DNA of 64,000 bases. Origin: MFD04716-140 sp963703125 (GTDB lineage Bacteria > Bacteroidota > Bacteroidia > Flavobacteriales > Flavobacteriaceae). This document shows, in pieces, positions 34,357 to 42,649 of this stretch. A program made the position numbers and the translations under genes. The stretch is from the NCBI GenBank assembly GCA_963703125.1, contig OY969790.1, positions 1,860,001-1,924,000 of the forward strand, read 5' to 3'. Under the pieces are notes generated by a model. It made no database searches and had not been told where the DNA came from. It was given only the letters and a program-made list of their open reading frames with translations. Positions within the stretch are counted from its first letter, which is position 1; every line of letters begins with the position of its first letter.

Positions 34357-35616
34357 ATGGATCCCTACGCGGCCTTACGTTTTCGAGAATTCAATTTATT
34401 TTTAGGAGTACGATTTGCCATGGTTTTTGCCTGGGCAATGCAATTTATTGTCATTGAATGGCAGGTGTATTCCTTGACAAAAGACCCTCTTTCCTTGGGG
34501 ATTATCGGTCTAATGGAGATTATTCCTGCAGTTTCGACTGCCTTGTTCGCAGGCCATGTGGTGGACCAGAAAGAGAAGCGAAGCCTTTTGGTCAAATGCA
34601 TCTTCGGATTTTCAATTATTAGCCTTGGGTTGTTTATATTAAGTTGGTCAACCCTCGAAAACCATATTTCATCCAAAACTATTCTTTATAGTATCTATTT
34701 CTTGGTTTTTCTTGGTGGAATTGTCCGTGCTTTCTTGGGACCTACCATTTTTTCCTTGATCGCATTGATTGTTCCGAAAAAAATATATCCAAATGCCGCT
34801 ACATGGAGCAGTACCACATGGCAAATGGCATCCGTACTGGGACCTGCAACGGCAGGATTTTCAATTAGCCTAATGGGCGTACATTGGTCCATGTGCCTTA
34901 TTTTCTTTTTTTCGATTGTGGCACTTATAGGAATTTTCCAAATTTCAAAAAAACCAATTTTGAATCCCAAATTAGGCGAACCGGTACTGCAAAGTTTAAA
35001 AGAAGGCTTGCGATTTGTCTTTGGAACAAAAGCAATTTTTGGGGCCTTAACGCTTGACATGATCGCTGTTCTTTTTGGAGGGGCAATGGCACTTCTACCC
35101 ATTTACGCGCAGGATATACTTCTCGTAGGTGCGGAAGGGTTTGGAATACTGCGCGCCGCCCCCGCGGTGGGTGCGGCTATAACCATGATTGGCTCTACGC
35201 GGTTTCCTCTGCATAAAAATGCCGGAAAAAAGTTGTTATGGGCAGTATTTGGTTTCGGAATCTGCATGATTGTTTTTGGAATTTCCACATTCTTCTGGTT
35301 GTCGGTTGGTGTTTTGTTCTTAAGTGGTGCTTTGGACGGAATCTCCATGATCGTTAGACAAACAATTTTACAATTGAAGACACCTGATCATATGAGGGGA
35401 AGGGTTGCTTCGGTAAATTCTATGTTCGTAGGTTCGTCCAACGAGCTGGGCGCCTTTGAAAGTGGCCTAACCGCCAAACTAATGGGGACGGTTACAGCGG
35501 TAGTTTTTGGTGGGTGTATGACTTTGTTTACGGTAGGTATTACGGCTTTCGTTTCACCCACTTTTAGAAAGCTAGACCTTCAAAAAGATATTGAAGATCA
35601 CGAAGCCAATAATTGA
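34357..35616 (+). CDS. MFS transporter, EntS-like (MFS_3)
   Basis: The 419-residue protein has about twelve membrane helices and the layout of the EntS/MFS_3 group: FREFNLFLGVRFAMVFAWAMQ, IGLMEIIPAVSTALFAGHVVD with the following basic loop (QKEKRS), and MRGRVASVNSMFVGSSNELGAFESG in the second half. EntS exports enterobactin; relatives export siderophores or drugs. It lies at the end of the plus-strand haem/iron cluster after about 97 bases, so a role in metal or siderophore movement is possible. It is convergent with lpxH, with one base between the stops. Confidence 0.85.
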   Translation: MDPYAALRFREFNLFLGVRFAMVFAWAMQFIVIEWQVYSLTKDPLSLGIIGLMEIIPAVSTALFAGHVVDQKEKRSLLVKCIFGFSIISLGLFILSWSTLENHISSKTILYSIYFLVFLGGIVRAFLGPTIFSLIALIVPKKIYPNAATWSSTTWQMASVLGPATAGFSISLMGVHWSMCLIFFFSIVALIGIFQISKKPILNPKLGEPVLQSLKEGLRFVFGTKAIFGALTLDMIAVLFGGAMALLPIYAQDILLVGAEGFGILRAAPAVGAAITMIGSTRFPLHKNAGKKLLWAVFGFGICMIVFGISTFFWLSVGVLFLSGALDGISMIVRQTILQLKTPDHMRGRVASVNSMFVGSSNELGAFESGLTAKLMGTVTAVVFGGCMTLFTVGITAFVSPTFRKLDLQKDIEDHEANN

Positions 35617-35617
35617 T

Positions 35618-36379
35618 TTAATACTTTTCCAGGGTTATTTTTTCTCCATCAAAAACGGCATACGTATAATAGGAAATCCAATCACCGAGATTAATATATT
35701 TTGACTTTCCGTTTAAGTCAATTTCAAGCGGCAGATGTCGATGCCCAAAAACAAAATAATCATAATGTTGTGTTTTCAGTTTTCTTTTGGCATACTGTAC
35801 CAACCATTCGTTTTCTTCACCTAAAAACTTCACATCCTCGTCCCCTGAGATCATTTTATTCTTAACAGAGAAATATTGGGCGAGGCGAACTCCCCAGTCT
35901 GGGTGCAGCCACCTATAAAACCATTTGGAAATGGGATGGGTAAATACTTTTTTCATTCGTTTATAACCCTTGTCGTTCGGACCAAGGCCGTCACCATGGC
36001 CAATAAAAAACGAGGTGTTGTTAAAGGTGAACTGTTGAGGTTTGTGAAATACAGGTATTCCCAATTCTTCTTCAAAATAACCATTCATCCAAAGATCATG
36101 ATTACCGACAAAATAATAAATAAGAATCCCCGAATCTGCTATTTCCGCCAATTTGCCAAGGGTTCTTGTAAACCCTTTAGGCACGACGGTTTTATATTCC
36201 ATCCAAAAATCAAAAAGGTCCCCCAAAAGAAAAATAGCGACTGCATCGGTCTTTATTTCATCGAGCCAAGTCACGAACTTTTTTTCACGTGGTTTACTGA
36301 GCTCTGCAGTAGGTGCCCCCAAGTGATTGTCACTCGCAAAGTATATTTTTTTCCCTGCTGGTATATTGATGGCTTTCAT
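35618..36379 (-). CDS. lpxH: UDP-2,3-diacylglucosamine diphosphatase
   Basis: LpxH removes UMP from UDP-diacylglucosamine in lipid A synthesis. The 253-residue calcineurin-like enzyme has all metal motifs: ASDNHLG (D17, H19), GDLFDFW, GNHDLWM and GHRHLP near the C-terminus, plus GHGDG in the middle. It is peripheral to the inner membrane. It follows queD by 29 bases in the same direction. Some Bacteroidetes annotators call it a UDP-2,3-diacylglucosamine hydrolase-like metallophosphatase; the position of the motifs supports LpxH. Confidence 0.9.
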   Translation of the reverse strand: MKAINIPAGKKIYFASDNHLGAPTAELSKPREKKFVTWLDEIKTDAVAIFLLGDLFDFWMEYKTVVPKGFTRTLGKLAEIADSGILIYYFVGNHDLWMNGYFEEELGIPVFHKPQQFTFNNTSFFIGHGDGLGPNDKGYKRMKKVFTHPISKWFYRWLHPDWGVRLAQYFSVKNKMISGDEDVKFLGEENEWLVQYAKRKLKTQHYDYFVFGHRHLPLEIDLNGKSKYINLGDWISYYTYAVFDGEKITLEKY

Positions 36380-36408
36380 GTATTTGTAAAGATAGGGAAA
36401 AGCATCAG

Positions 36409-36858
36409 CTAGTTATCCGAGGCGTACCATTCCGCAAATGCAGTTTCAGTCTCTCTAAGTTTTAGGGAATGCAATCGGATAGTTTCAGGCAAGCGCCGCT
36501 TAATTTTTTCAGCAAAATCGATGACCATATTTTCACTGGTAGGCTGATAATCTGCCAGTATGACTTTATGGCCCCGATCCATTAGTTCTTTGGCCAAATC
36601 TATATGGGGCGTATTCTTATTAAAAACAGTGGCATGATCAAATGGATCAACTATTTCCTCTTTGACAATGGTTTTTAAATCCCCAAAATCTATCACCATT
36701 CCTAATTTAACATCTGAGGTATCAGAAATTGGTTTGCCGATAACGGTTACGGATAATTTGTAGCTGTGACCATGTACATTTTTGCATTTACCGTCGTAAC
36801 CATATAGCGCATGGCCGGTCTCGAAGGTAAATTGTTTGGTAATCCTTATGTTGCTCAT
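36409..36858 (-). CDS. queD: 6-carboxytetrahydropterin synthase, QueD family
   Basis: The 149-residue enzyme converts dihydroneopterin triphosphate to 6-carboxy-tetrahydropterin, the second step to queuosine. Zinc and catalytic residues are seen in FETGHALYGYDGKCKNVHGHSYKL (His, Cys, His-x-His). The frame is open from 36876, but ATG at 36858 (MSNIRITKQF) is the family-like start. It lies between the DUF3592 gene and lpxH in a minus-strand run with short gaps. Confidence 0.92.
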   Translation of the reverse strand: MSNIRITKQFTFETGHALYGYDGKCKNVHGHSYKLSVTVIGKPISDTSDVKLGMVIDFGDLKTIVKEEIVDPFDHATVFNKNTPHIDLAKELMDRGHKVILADYQPTSENMVIDFAEKIKRRLPETIRLHSLKLRETETAFAEWYASDN

Positions 36859-36898
36859 TGAAATGAAATATGGCACAAAGGTAGCGATTCAAAAAAAC

Positions 36899-37327
36899 TT
36901 ATTTGCTAATGTACAGAAGGTAACTACCACCAACTATCAGTAGAGGAGCGGCAATCATTAAAAGTATAACACTTCCTCTATATAGGCCCCAAAAAGAAAT
37001 GGTCTTCACATCCTCAATATTTTTTTGACCATAAACTATCTTCACTTTCTCCCCAACTTTATAGGCAGCTGGCCTTGAACGAATGCTGCTGGTGAAGGTT
37101 CTCTTGGTCATTGACTTGTCCGTAAATTCAAAAACGGGACTATATGTGGTTCCATCACTATCTCTTGATTCAATTAGAGCCGTAACCGTAGCGGTTGTCC
37201 TAATGCCCAATGCCAATAACACGGAAGTTTTTTGATATTGTATGTACGCGATATAGGTTAGACCCCAGCCCAATAAAAAGAGAAAAGTATACAAAGCAAT
37301 CCACATAGTTGTTTTATTTTGGGTCAT
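36899..37327 (-). CDS. DUF3592 family membrane protein
   Basis: The 142-residue protein has an N-terminal and a C-terminal membrane helix (WIALYTFLFLLGWGLTYIAY; GSVILLMIAAPLLIVGGSYLL) and a central soluble part with TATVTALIESRDSDGTTYSP and the VGEKVKIVYGQKN pattern of DUF3592. The function is unknown. It is preceded 16 bases upstream by the 37-residue protein gene and followed by queD after 40 bases. Confidence 0.82.
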   Translation of the reverse strand: MTQNKTTMWIALYTFLFLLGWGLTYIAYIQYQKTSVLLALGIRTTATVTALIESRDSDGTTYSPVFEFTDKSMTKRTFTSSIRSRPAAYKVGEKVKIVYGQKNIEDVKTISFWGLYRGSVILLMIAAPLLIVGGSYLLYISK

Positions 37328-37343
37328 GCGGCCTTTTGTTGTG

Positions 37344-37457
37344 CTAGCGTTTAAATTTTCGCTTGCCCCTTATTCTTGTCACCACATAAACCACCACCAC
37401 CAAAAGCGCAAGAATTGGAAAAATTAAATCGCCATTTAAAAAAGAGAGTACATCCAT
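37344..37457 (-). CDS. 37-residue single-pass membrane protein, paralogue 1
   Basis: This frame codes for 37 residues: MDVLSFLNGDL, then a hydrophobic run rich in Leu and Val (IFPILALLVVVVYVV) and a basic tail ending in RKFKR. A second gene at 40821-40934 codes for a protein of exactly the same length with 21 identical residues and no gaps, which is strong evidence that both are real genes. It lies between the acyltransferase gene (36 bases upstream) and DUF3592 (16 bases downstream). The positive tail predicts a cytoplasmic C-terminus. The function is unknown. Confidence 0.72.
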   Translation of the reverse strand: MDVLSFLNGDLIFPILALLVVVVYVVTRIRGKRKFKR

Positions 37458-37493
37458 ATGAAAATAAAACGAAGATATACCAGGCTTATTATT

Positions 37494-38606
37494 TTACCTA
37501 TTTTTTAGTCCAAATAAAGGCCTTATAAGCTTCCATCGGCGAATTAAAAATTCATAGATCAGCCAAGAGCCCAGAAAAGTACCCAATACCATAATGGTGA
37601 ACTTTGGGAAGAACCCCCAAGATAGGTCCATTATATAATACGCGATTAGTATCATGATCGTTTGGTGTAAAATGTAAAAGGGATACACAGCTTCGTTCGC
37701 ATAAGAAAGCCAGTTGCCGGGCTTGTTCAAGTATTTGGCCGCATATCCGAAAATTGCCAGTATCCATGCCCAAATATTGAAAACCTTTGCAAAAGCTTCA
37801 GTGAAGTGGCGAAGTGTGGAGTCTTCGAACCCAAAAATAAGGATCATTAATATCGTGAATGAGACAAGACCAAATATGAAGTAGCGCCTACAATTCATTT
37901 CTACGGTTTTCCAAAATTCCTCCTTCACCGAAATCAATAAAAACCCATAAAAGAAGAGAAAAATTGAACTGATGAAATTGAACCAATCATCGATCAGTGC
38001 ATGGGTTACATTAAAGAAAGGCTCTAAGAAAGCTTCAAAGAGATACAGCGGCACGATCAACCAAAATAGCCCAAAAGGTGTCATTGCCAGTTTTTTTATC
38101 CATTGGGTAAACTTATTCAAAGGATGCTTTCTAAGATAGATGTAAATGGGTATCAAAAGTAGAGAGAAAATAAGCAGATACGGTAAAAACCATAGGTGGT
38201 GCCAACTTAGATTTCCTTCTGGATACACCCCAACAAAGGCTTGTGAGGGCCAATATTCAAAGTAACTTCCTTGAAATTGACTCTTTGAAATCCGCTCTAT
38301 GTAAACTTGGGGAGGAACGATCAATAACATACCTACCACCAAAGGAATGAATAATCGAATAATTCTTTCCCCGGCAAATTGCATCGCCGTTCTCTTGTTC
38401 AATGCATAATAAGTACCCATACCAGAGATGACAAAAAGGATGGGAAGTCGCCACTGGTTCAAAAATAGCATGGGATACATCAACCATTTATAAATGATGT
38501 TGTTTTTTATATGAAAACCCCAAGGGACAAAGAACATTCCCACATGGTAAAAAATAAGAAGTCCAAAAACAATAACCCTTAACCAATCTAAATCGTGCCT
38601 ACGCAT
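37494..38606 (-). CDS. Acyltransferase 3 family membrane protein
   Basis: The 370-residue protein has about ten membrane helices and the acyltransferase 3 (OafA/MdoC-like) features: LDWLRVIVFGLLIFYHVGMFF at the start with the catalytic-type His, an RLPILFVISGMGTYYAL segment, and HHLWFLPYLLIFSLLLIP in the middle. Such enzymes move acyl groups onto surface sugars. ATG at 38606 (MRRHDLDW) is preferred to the upstream ATG at 38624. It heads a run with the 37-residue protein, DUF3592, queD and lpxH. Confidence 0.88.
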   Translation of the reverse strand: MRRHDLDWLRVIVFGLLIFYHVGMFFVPWGFHIKNNIIYKWLMYPMLFLNQWRLPILFVISGMGTYYALNKRTAMQFAGERIIRLFIPLVVGMLLIVPPQVYIERISKSQFQGSYFEYWPSQAFVGVYPEGNLSWHHLWFLPYLLIFSLLLIPIYIYLRKHPLNKFTQWIKKLAMTPFGLFWLIVPLYLFEAFLEPFFNVTHALIDDWFNFISSIFLFFYGFLLISVKEEFWKTVEMNCRRYFIFGLVSFTILMILIFGFEDSTLRHFTEAFAKVFNIWAWILAIFGYAAKYLNKPGNWLSYANEAVYPFYILHQTIMILIAYYIMDLSWGFFPKFTIMVLGTFLGSWLIYEFLIRRWKLIRPLFGLKNR

Positions 38607-38689
38607 ATTTTTATTTTTGATCAAATGTAATATGGTAAGGACATTTAAAATTCAGACTTGTTACGAATAACAATCTTTTGGGATAGTTG

Positions 38690-39577
38690 TCAAAGCCAAT
38701 GGGAAAATGACTCCAATCTTTTTTCAAATGGTTGAATCATGTTCCGGGAAACCAAGGCCACTTCGTTGGTATCATGAAGTTCAATACGGTACCCTTGGGC
38801 GTTTCCTGTGATGTTTTTTATAAAATGAAGGTTGAGTAAATAGGAGCGGTGTATTCGTAAAATTTGTGTGGCCGAACTTAATTGCGTTTCTAAATCTTTA
38901 ATTGATATTCTTTTTAAAAGCTTGTTGGTGGCATCATCATTTTTCACAATTATTTCTACATAATTACCTTCGGCCTTTGCAAAAAGGAATTGGGAGACAT
39001 CCAGGTTAAAATCATCACCTTTCACTTGTGTTTTAATAGAAAATGTAGTGGAGTTTGGGAAGGATGAATTCTTAGATTTCCATGAATTGAGACCTGCTGC
39101 CTTCTTGGTATATTGGGAATTGAGCCTATTAAAATTGATTGAAATTAAGATGCTTAATAACAAGGTGCCGACTAGGAACGTATTGCGAATCTCCTCAAAT
39201 AAGTAGCGCCATGACCAATTGTTCGGATTATCATAAATGAAATCACGAATCAAAAATTGTATCACACCGATTAGGAACAAATAAACCCCTATCAGTAAAA
39301 TCTCCTTGCTTACGGTCCATTTTTCATCCAATCTAGGATTTCTAACCAACGGATGAAGTAAAACGGCTATCAAAATAGGGGTTAAGGAGTGGATCAAACT
39401 TATCCAGAAATAGTCCATTTTATGCTCTGGAACGTGCACATCGAAAGGCCTAAAAAGGTAATTGAAACCAAAGGCCATTAAGAAAAGAACGAAAACAAAA
39501 TACAGGAAATTTTTACCTCTATAGTAGAATGGATAGGGTTGGATAAAGAAACCCCTGAACTTTTCGATCCAATCCAT
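38690..39577 (-). CDS. Membrane-anchored LytTR family transcriptional regulator
   Basis: The 295-residue protein has four membrane helices (about residues 25-41, 58-75, 92-110 and 138-155) and a C-terminal LytTR DNA-binding domain (about 195-295) with FLFAKAEGNYVEIIV, LRIHRSYLLNLHFIKNI and VALVSRNMIQPFEKRL. There is no receiver domain. It probably senses a membrane or envelope signal directly. Its start lies 17 bases after the PHP-domain gene, so both belong to one operon with the 37-residue protein and the enoyl-CoA hydratase. Confidence 0.9.
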   Translation of the reverse strand: MDWIEKFRGFFIQPYPFYYRGKNFLYFVFVLFLMAFGFNYLFRPFDVHVPEHKMDYFWISLIHSLTPILIAVLLHPLVRNPRLDEKWTVSKEILLIGVYLFLIGVIQFLIRDFIYDNPNNWSWRYLFEEIRNTFLVGTLLLSILISINFNRLNSQYTKKAAGLNSWKSKNSSFPNSTTFSIKTQVKGDDFNLDVSQFLFAKAEGNYVEIIVKNDDATNKLLKRISIKDLETQLSSATQILRIHRSYLLNLHFIKNITGNAQGYRIELHDTNEVALVSRNMIQPFEKRLESFSHWL

Positions 39578-39594
39578 TTATTTGGCTTTAGCTA

Positions 39595-40824
39595 TTAATT
39601 GTTTACTAGAACGGGCTGTGTCCAAGCCATTTCAAACAAAATATCCTCAATATGGTTTTCCTGTTTTTTTGAAGAAATTATTTTGCATCTAACAAATAAA
39701 ATATCATCCGTTATTTCAAAACTGGCCTTTGAACTATTGAACGTGGCAAATTGCTCTGGGGAGGGGTTGTTTACCTTACTGCCCAGAAAGATTATTTTAT
39801 AGCTGATCCCGGGTTCTTCTGCCACTGAGATGTCCAGTTTATTGTTTTCCAAACCAATTTCTTTTATCTCAACTCCTGTAGTGGCATAGAAGTCCCCATT
39901 TTCCATGGCATTGATCAATGATGTTGCAGATAGGTTATTTGACTTCACCATTACCCAACCTCTTCCTGCATTGCTCCACTTCTTACCTTTAGTATGGTAA
40001 TTGTGCGAGTCATCGGTTGCAAGGCCATACATGATGGGTTTTTTGTTTTCGATATAGGAAATATTGATAAGGTCCCACATTTCCTCGGTCGAAATATGTT
40101 CGGAATCTCCCATGTTTTGGACCATGCTATGCCCATTATAAACCTCAAAAAAACGTTCGCCATTAAGGGCCTTCATGTCATTTAGGCTTACACTATAAAA
40201 AAAATTGGGATGGTTGATATGTGGTAAAATGGGTATCCCGGTGCTCTCTCTTTGTTGTAACACCTGATCTATATTGTTTTGTAACACTTCTGCAACGCTA
40301 CCGCCTCCTTGGGGTTCTATTTTTTGCTGAATATTGGTGGCGTTCATGTGCAGATGCTTATCCTCATATTTATCTGTAATTTCTTCTGAAGGAATAACCA
40401 AAAACACTCCTTTTTCCTCTGTAAGACCCCTATATTCTGTAAAAGTCTTGAGCCTCACCTGTGTTTTACCAGATTCTTTTTTATAGTTTACCCATTTTTT
40501 GCCGTAAGTTTTCAGATAATTATTGAAGGAATTTTGGAATAGCGAATCCGGTTTAATGGTGACCCATTTCTCATCGTTTGCTATTGTGTTATGATCGGAT
40601 AGGGCTACAAAATGATATCCTTTTGATTTGTACCAATCCAGAATTACCTCGGGAAACTCATCCCCATCGCTCCAAAAAGAATGTGTATGCAGATTGCCCT
40701 TGTACCATTTTTGAGGACTTTTATTTTCCTGTGCGAAAACGACCGTGAAGTCCACTAATATCAAAAAATAAAGTAAAATAGATACTACACTTGTACTAAT
40801 ATGGGTAGCAAGCTTTATGGTCAT
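39595..40824 (-). CDS. Exported PHP-domain metal-dependent phosphoesterase
   Basis: The 409-residue protein has a signal peptide (VVSILLYFLILVDFTVVFAQ) and a PHP domain with WYKGNLHTHSFWSDGDEFPE, GYHFVALSDHNTI, a conserved ILPHINHPNF and LATDDSHNYH, which together supply the His and Asp metal ligands. It acts in the periplasm on an unknown phosphate ester. The ATG overlaps the stop of the 37-residue protein gene by four bases (ATGA). The C-terminal 90 residues form a beta-rich extension. Confidence 0.87.
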   Translation of the reverse strand: MTIKLATHISTSVVSILLYFLILVDFTVVFAQENKSPQKWYKGNLHTHSFWSDGDEFPEVILDWYKSKGYHFVALSDHNTIANDEKWVTIKPDSLFQNSFNNYLKTYGKKWVNYKKESGKTQVRLKTFTEYRGLTEEKGVFLVIPSEEITDKYEDKHLHMNATNIQQKIEPQGGGSVAEVLQNNIDQVLQQRESTGIPILPHINHPNFFYSVSLNDMKALNGERFFEVYNGHSMVQNMGDSEHISTEEMWDLINISYIENKKPIMYGLATDDSHNYHTKGKKWSNAGRGWVMVKSNNLSATSLINAMENGDFYATTGVEIKEIGLENNKLDISVAEEPGISYKIIFLGSKVNNPSPEQFATFNSSKASFEITDDILFVRCKIISSKKQENHIEDILFEMAWTQPVLVNN

Positions 40825-40934
40825 CTTTTAAATTTTCTATTGTTCCGCGTTTTGTTTATTACATATACCACAACTAAAAATAAGGCCAGAAGAGTGAACA
40901 ATAAGTTTCCATTTAAGTATTGAAGAAATTCCAT
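40821..40934 (-). CDS. 37-residue single-pass membrane protein, paralogue 2
   Basis: The second member of the pair codes for MEFLQYLNGNL, a hydrophobic run (LFTLLALFLVVVYVI) and the tail NKTRNNRKFKR. It is the same length as the protein at 37344-37457 and shares 21 of 37 residues, including LNG, LAL, VVVYV and RKFKR. The stop of the enoyl-CoA hydratase gene is four bases upstream and the PHP start overlaps its stop, so it is firmly inside an operon. A longer open frame continues upstream to 41009, but it lies inside the hydratase gene. Confidence 0.74.
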   Translation of the reverse strand: MEFLQYLNGNLLFTLLALFLVVVYVINKTRNNRKFKR

Positions 40935-40938
40935 AAAA

Positions 40939-41706
40939 CTATTTTTTAAAATTTGACAATGCGGCTTTAGTGAATTCCGATAGAACCAATTTTCCGGTAA
41001 GTGCTGCACGATCCATCAATAGGCCATCCCACTTTTCTGTACCTTGCCATAGCACTTTCTTTAATTCCGTTAAGGCATCGGGATTATAGGAAGCCAGTTT
41101 TTGAACAAAAAAATCAAGTTCTTTGTCCATTTCTTTTGAATTATCAAAGACCTTTGAAAAGAGCCCTTTTTCTAAGGCCCAATAGGCATTTTTCCAATCC
41201 GTCGGGGAGAGTGAAAGTTCGGAAAGTCCCGCATTGCCTATTTTGCGTTCTACCGCTGGTGCAATTACGAGCGGGGCAATACCAATAGTAAGTTCTGATA
41301 AGCGAATTGCGGCATCAACATTGGCAAAGACATAATCACAGGCCGCCACCAATCCTACTCCGCCACCAACAGCCTTTCCTTGTACGCGGCCAATAATTAT
41401 CTTTGAACATGATCGCATGGCATTGATAACATTGGCGAATCCGCTAAAGAATTTTTTACCTTCTTCCATATTGGATACGGCCATAAGCTCATCAAAGGAG
41501 GCACCGGCGCAAAAAGCACGGTCACCTTCGGATCTTAAAATTACTATCGAAATGGTGTCATTAAGGGAAAGCTTGTTGAATTCATTTGTAAGCCTGTCCA
41601 ACAATTCAGAAACAAAGGAGTTGCTGGCCGGGTGACCGAATTCAACAGTAGCTATTCCATTCTCTAATTTTGTGAAGAGGCTTCCATTTATACGGTCGGT
41701 TCCCAT
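40939..41706 (-). CDS. Enoyl-CoA hydratase/isomerase family protein
   Basis: The 255-residue protein has the crotonase fold: AFCAGASFDELM (oxyanion loop with the FCAG motif, about residue 62) and GRVQGKAVGGGVGLVAACDYVFA (about residue 105). In the hydratase active site the second Glu would lie in RLSELTIGI, and it is present. It may be a methylglutaconyl-CoA hydratase or a related hydratase of fatty or branched-chain acid breakdown, but this cannot be told by eye. It is first in the operon with the 37-residue protein, PHP and LytTR genes. Confidence 0.85.
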   Translation of the reverse strand: MGTDRINGSLFTKLENGIATVEFGHPASNSFVSELLDRLTNEFNKLSLNDTISIVILRSEGDRAFCAGASFDELMAVSNMEEGKKFFSGFANVINAMRSCSKIIIGRVQGKAVGGGVGLVAACDYVFANVDAAIRLSELTIGIAPLVIAPAVERKIGNAGLSELSLSPTDWKNAYWALEKGLFSKVFDNSKEMDKELDFFVQKLASYNPDALTELKKVLWQGTEKWDGLLMDRAALTGKLVLSEFTKAALSNFKK

Positions 41707-41866
41707 GTGATTTTATTTTGAACAAAATTAAACGTTTTGTAAGAGTGGTTGAAACTTTCTTCTAAATTTCCAAACGAACGTGACTTCTCGAATAAATCTC
41801 AAATCTGTAAAAGAAACCCGGTTTCCTTAAAGCCCAAACCTCTAAATTTCCTTTAAAAATGGGTTT

Positions 41867-42367
41867 CTACAGTACTAGTTCATAACAATGGAAGGGATGT
41901 TGACTTTGTTTGGGGAAATAAATATCCCCCAGTCTTTTATAACCTCTGGTTTCATAGAATTTTTGATTGCGCTTGTTTTGACTAAAGGTATCCAATCGAA
42001 CGGAAGTGAACCCTTTTTTCTTCGCATAATCCTCGGAAAAGGCCATAAGTTCTTGGGCATAGCCTTTTCCTTGTTCTTCTGGCGACACAGAAAGGCGGTG
42101 CAGATATAAATTGTTTTGGTTAGGCGTATGCCATTGAATAGGGGCATATTCGTCATCCATAAAAGTTGAGAGGACCACGGTTCCAATAACTTTTCCATCA
42201 ACTTCTAAAACGTAAAGTTCATTCCTTTGAATATCGTTTTCAAACGCAATATAAGAAGGGTAGTGTTCGTTCCATTGATGAATTCCTTGCCGCTCCATAT
42301 GGGCGGCACAGGCCTTGGTAATGGCAAGAATGTCGGGAATTTCCGATATCTTTGCATGTCGAATCAT
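41867..42367 (-). CDS. GNAT family N-acetyltransferase
   Basis: The 166-residue protein has the GNAT core: LYLHRLSVSPEEQGKGYAQELMAFSEDYAKKKG (motif A, with the Q-x-x-G-x-G/A acetyl-CoA loop) followed by SVRLDTFSQNKRNQKFYETRGYKRLGD (motif B). The substrate is unknown. It stands alone on the minus strand, and its stop overlaps an inverted repeat AGAAACCC/GGGTTTCT (41812-41868). Confidence 0.87.
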   Translation of the reverse strand: MIRHAKISEIPDILAITKACAAHMERQGIHQWNEHYPSYIAFENDIQRNELYVLEVDGKVIGTVVLSTFMDDEYAPIQWHTPNQNNLYLHRLSVSPEEQGKGYAQELMAFSEDYAKKKGFTSVRLDTFSQNKRNQKFYETRGYKRLGDIYFPKQSQHPFHCYELVL

Positions 42368-42499
42368 AGTTTGATTTCAAAATAGTTGTAAATTTAAGAT
42401 ATAATTCCTTGATTCGGCCGGAGGACATGGAAGTTGAAGAAAAGGATGTTTGGAGATTCCTTGAAACCGGCCCTTTTTAATTTGATGAAACCGGCATGT

Positions 42500-42617
42500 T
42501 TAAAATAATCATTAGGCATATAGAAGAATGATTATTTTAACCTCAAAGGTTACACCCTCTTGAACGGAAAGGGCAGGTGTGACCCTTGTAAAACCTGTCC
42601 GAACGGTGCGGGCGGAC
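42500..42617. other. Dyad-rich intergenic region upstream of the universal stress gene
   Basis: The 282-base gap between the divergent GNAT and stress protein genes contains several inverted repeats. TTAAAATAATCATT (42500-42513) and AATGATTATTTTAA (42527-42540) pair perfectly over 14 bases. GGTTACACC (42548-42556) pairs with GGTGTGACC (42576-42584). GGGCAGGT (42571-42578) pairs with ACCTGTCC (42593-42600) with a bulge, and GTCCG (42597-42601) with CGGAC (42613-42617). The second and third overlap and so exclude each other. The rest of the gap holds no gene I can see. Confidence 0.5.
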
Positions 42618-42649
42618 ACTAATATAAATACATGAAACTTAAAAAATAA

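Noticed and set aside
41812..41868. AGAAACCC/GGGTTTCT inverted repeat as terminator of the GNAT gene
   Set aside because: The 40-base centre is too long for an intrinsic terminator and the T run is weak.
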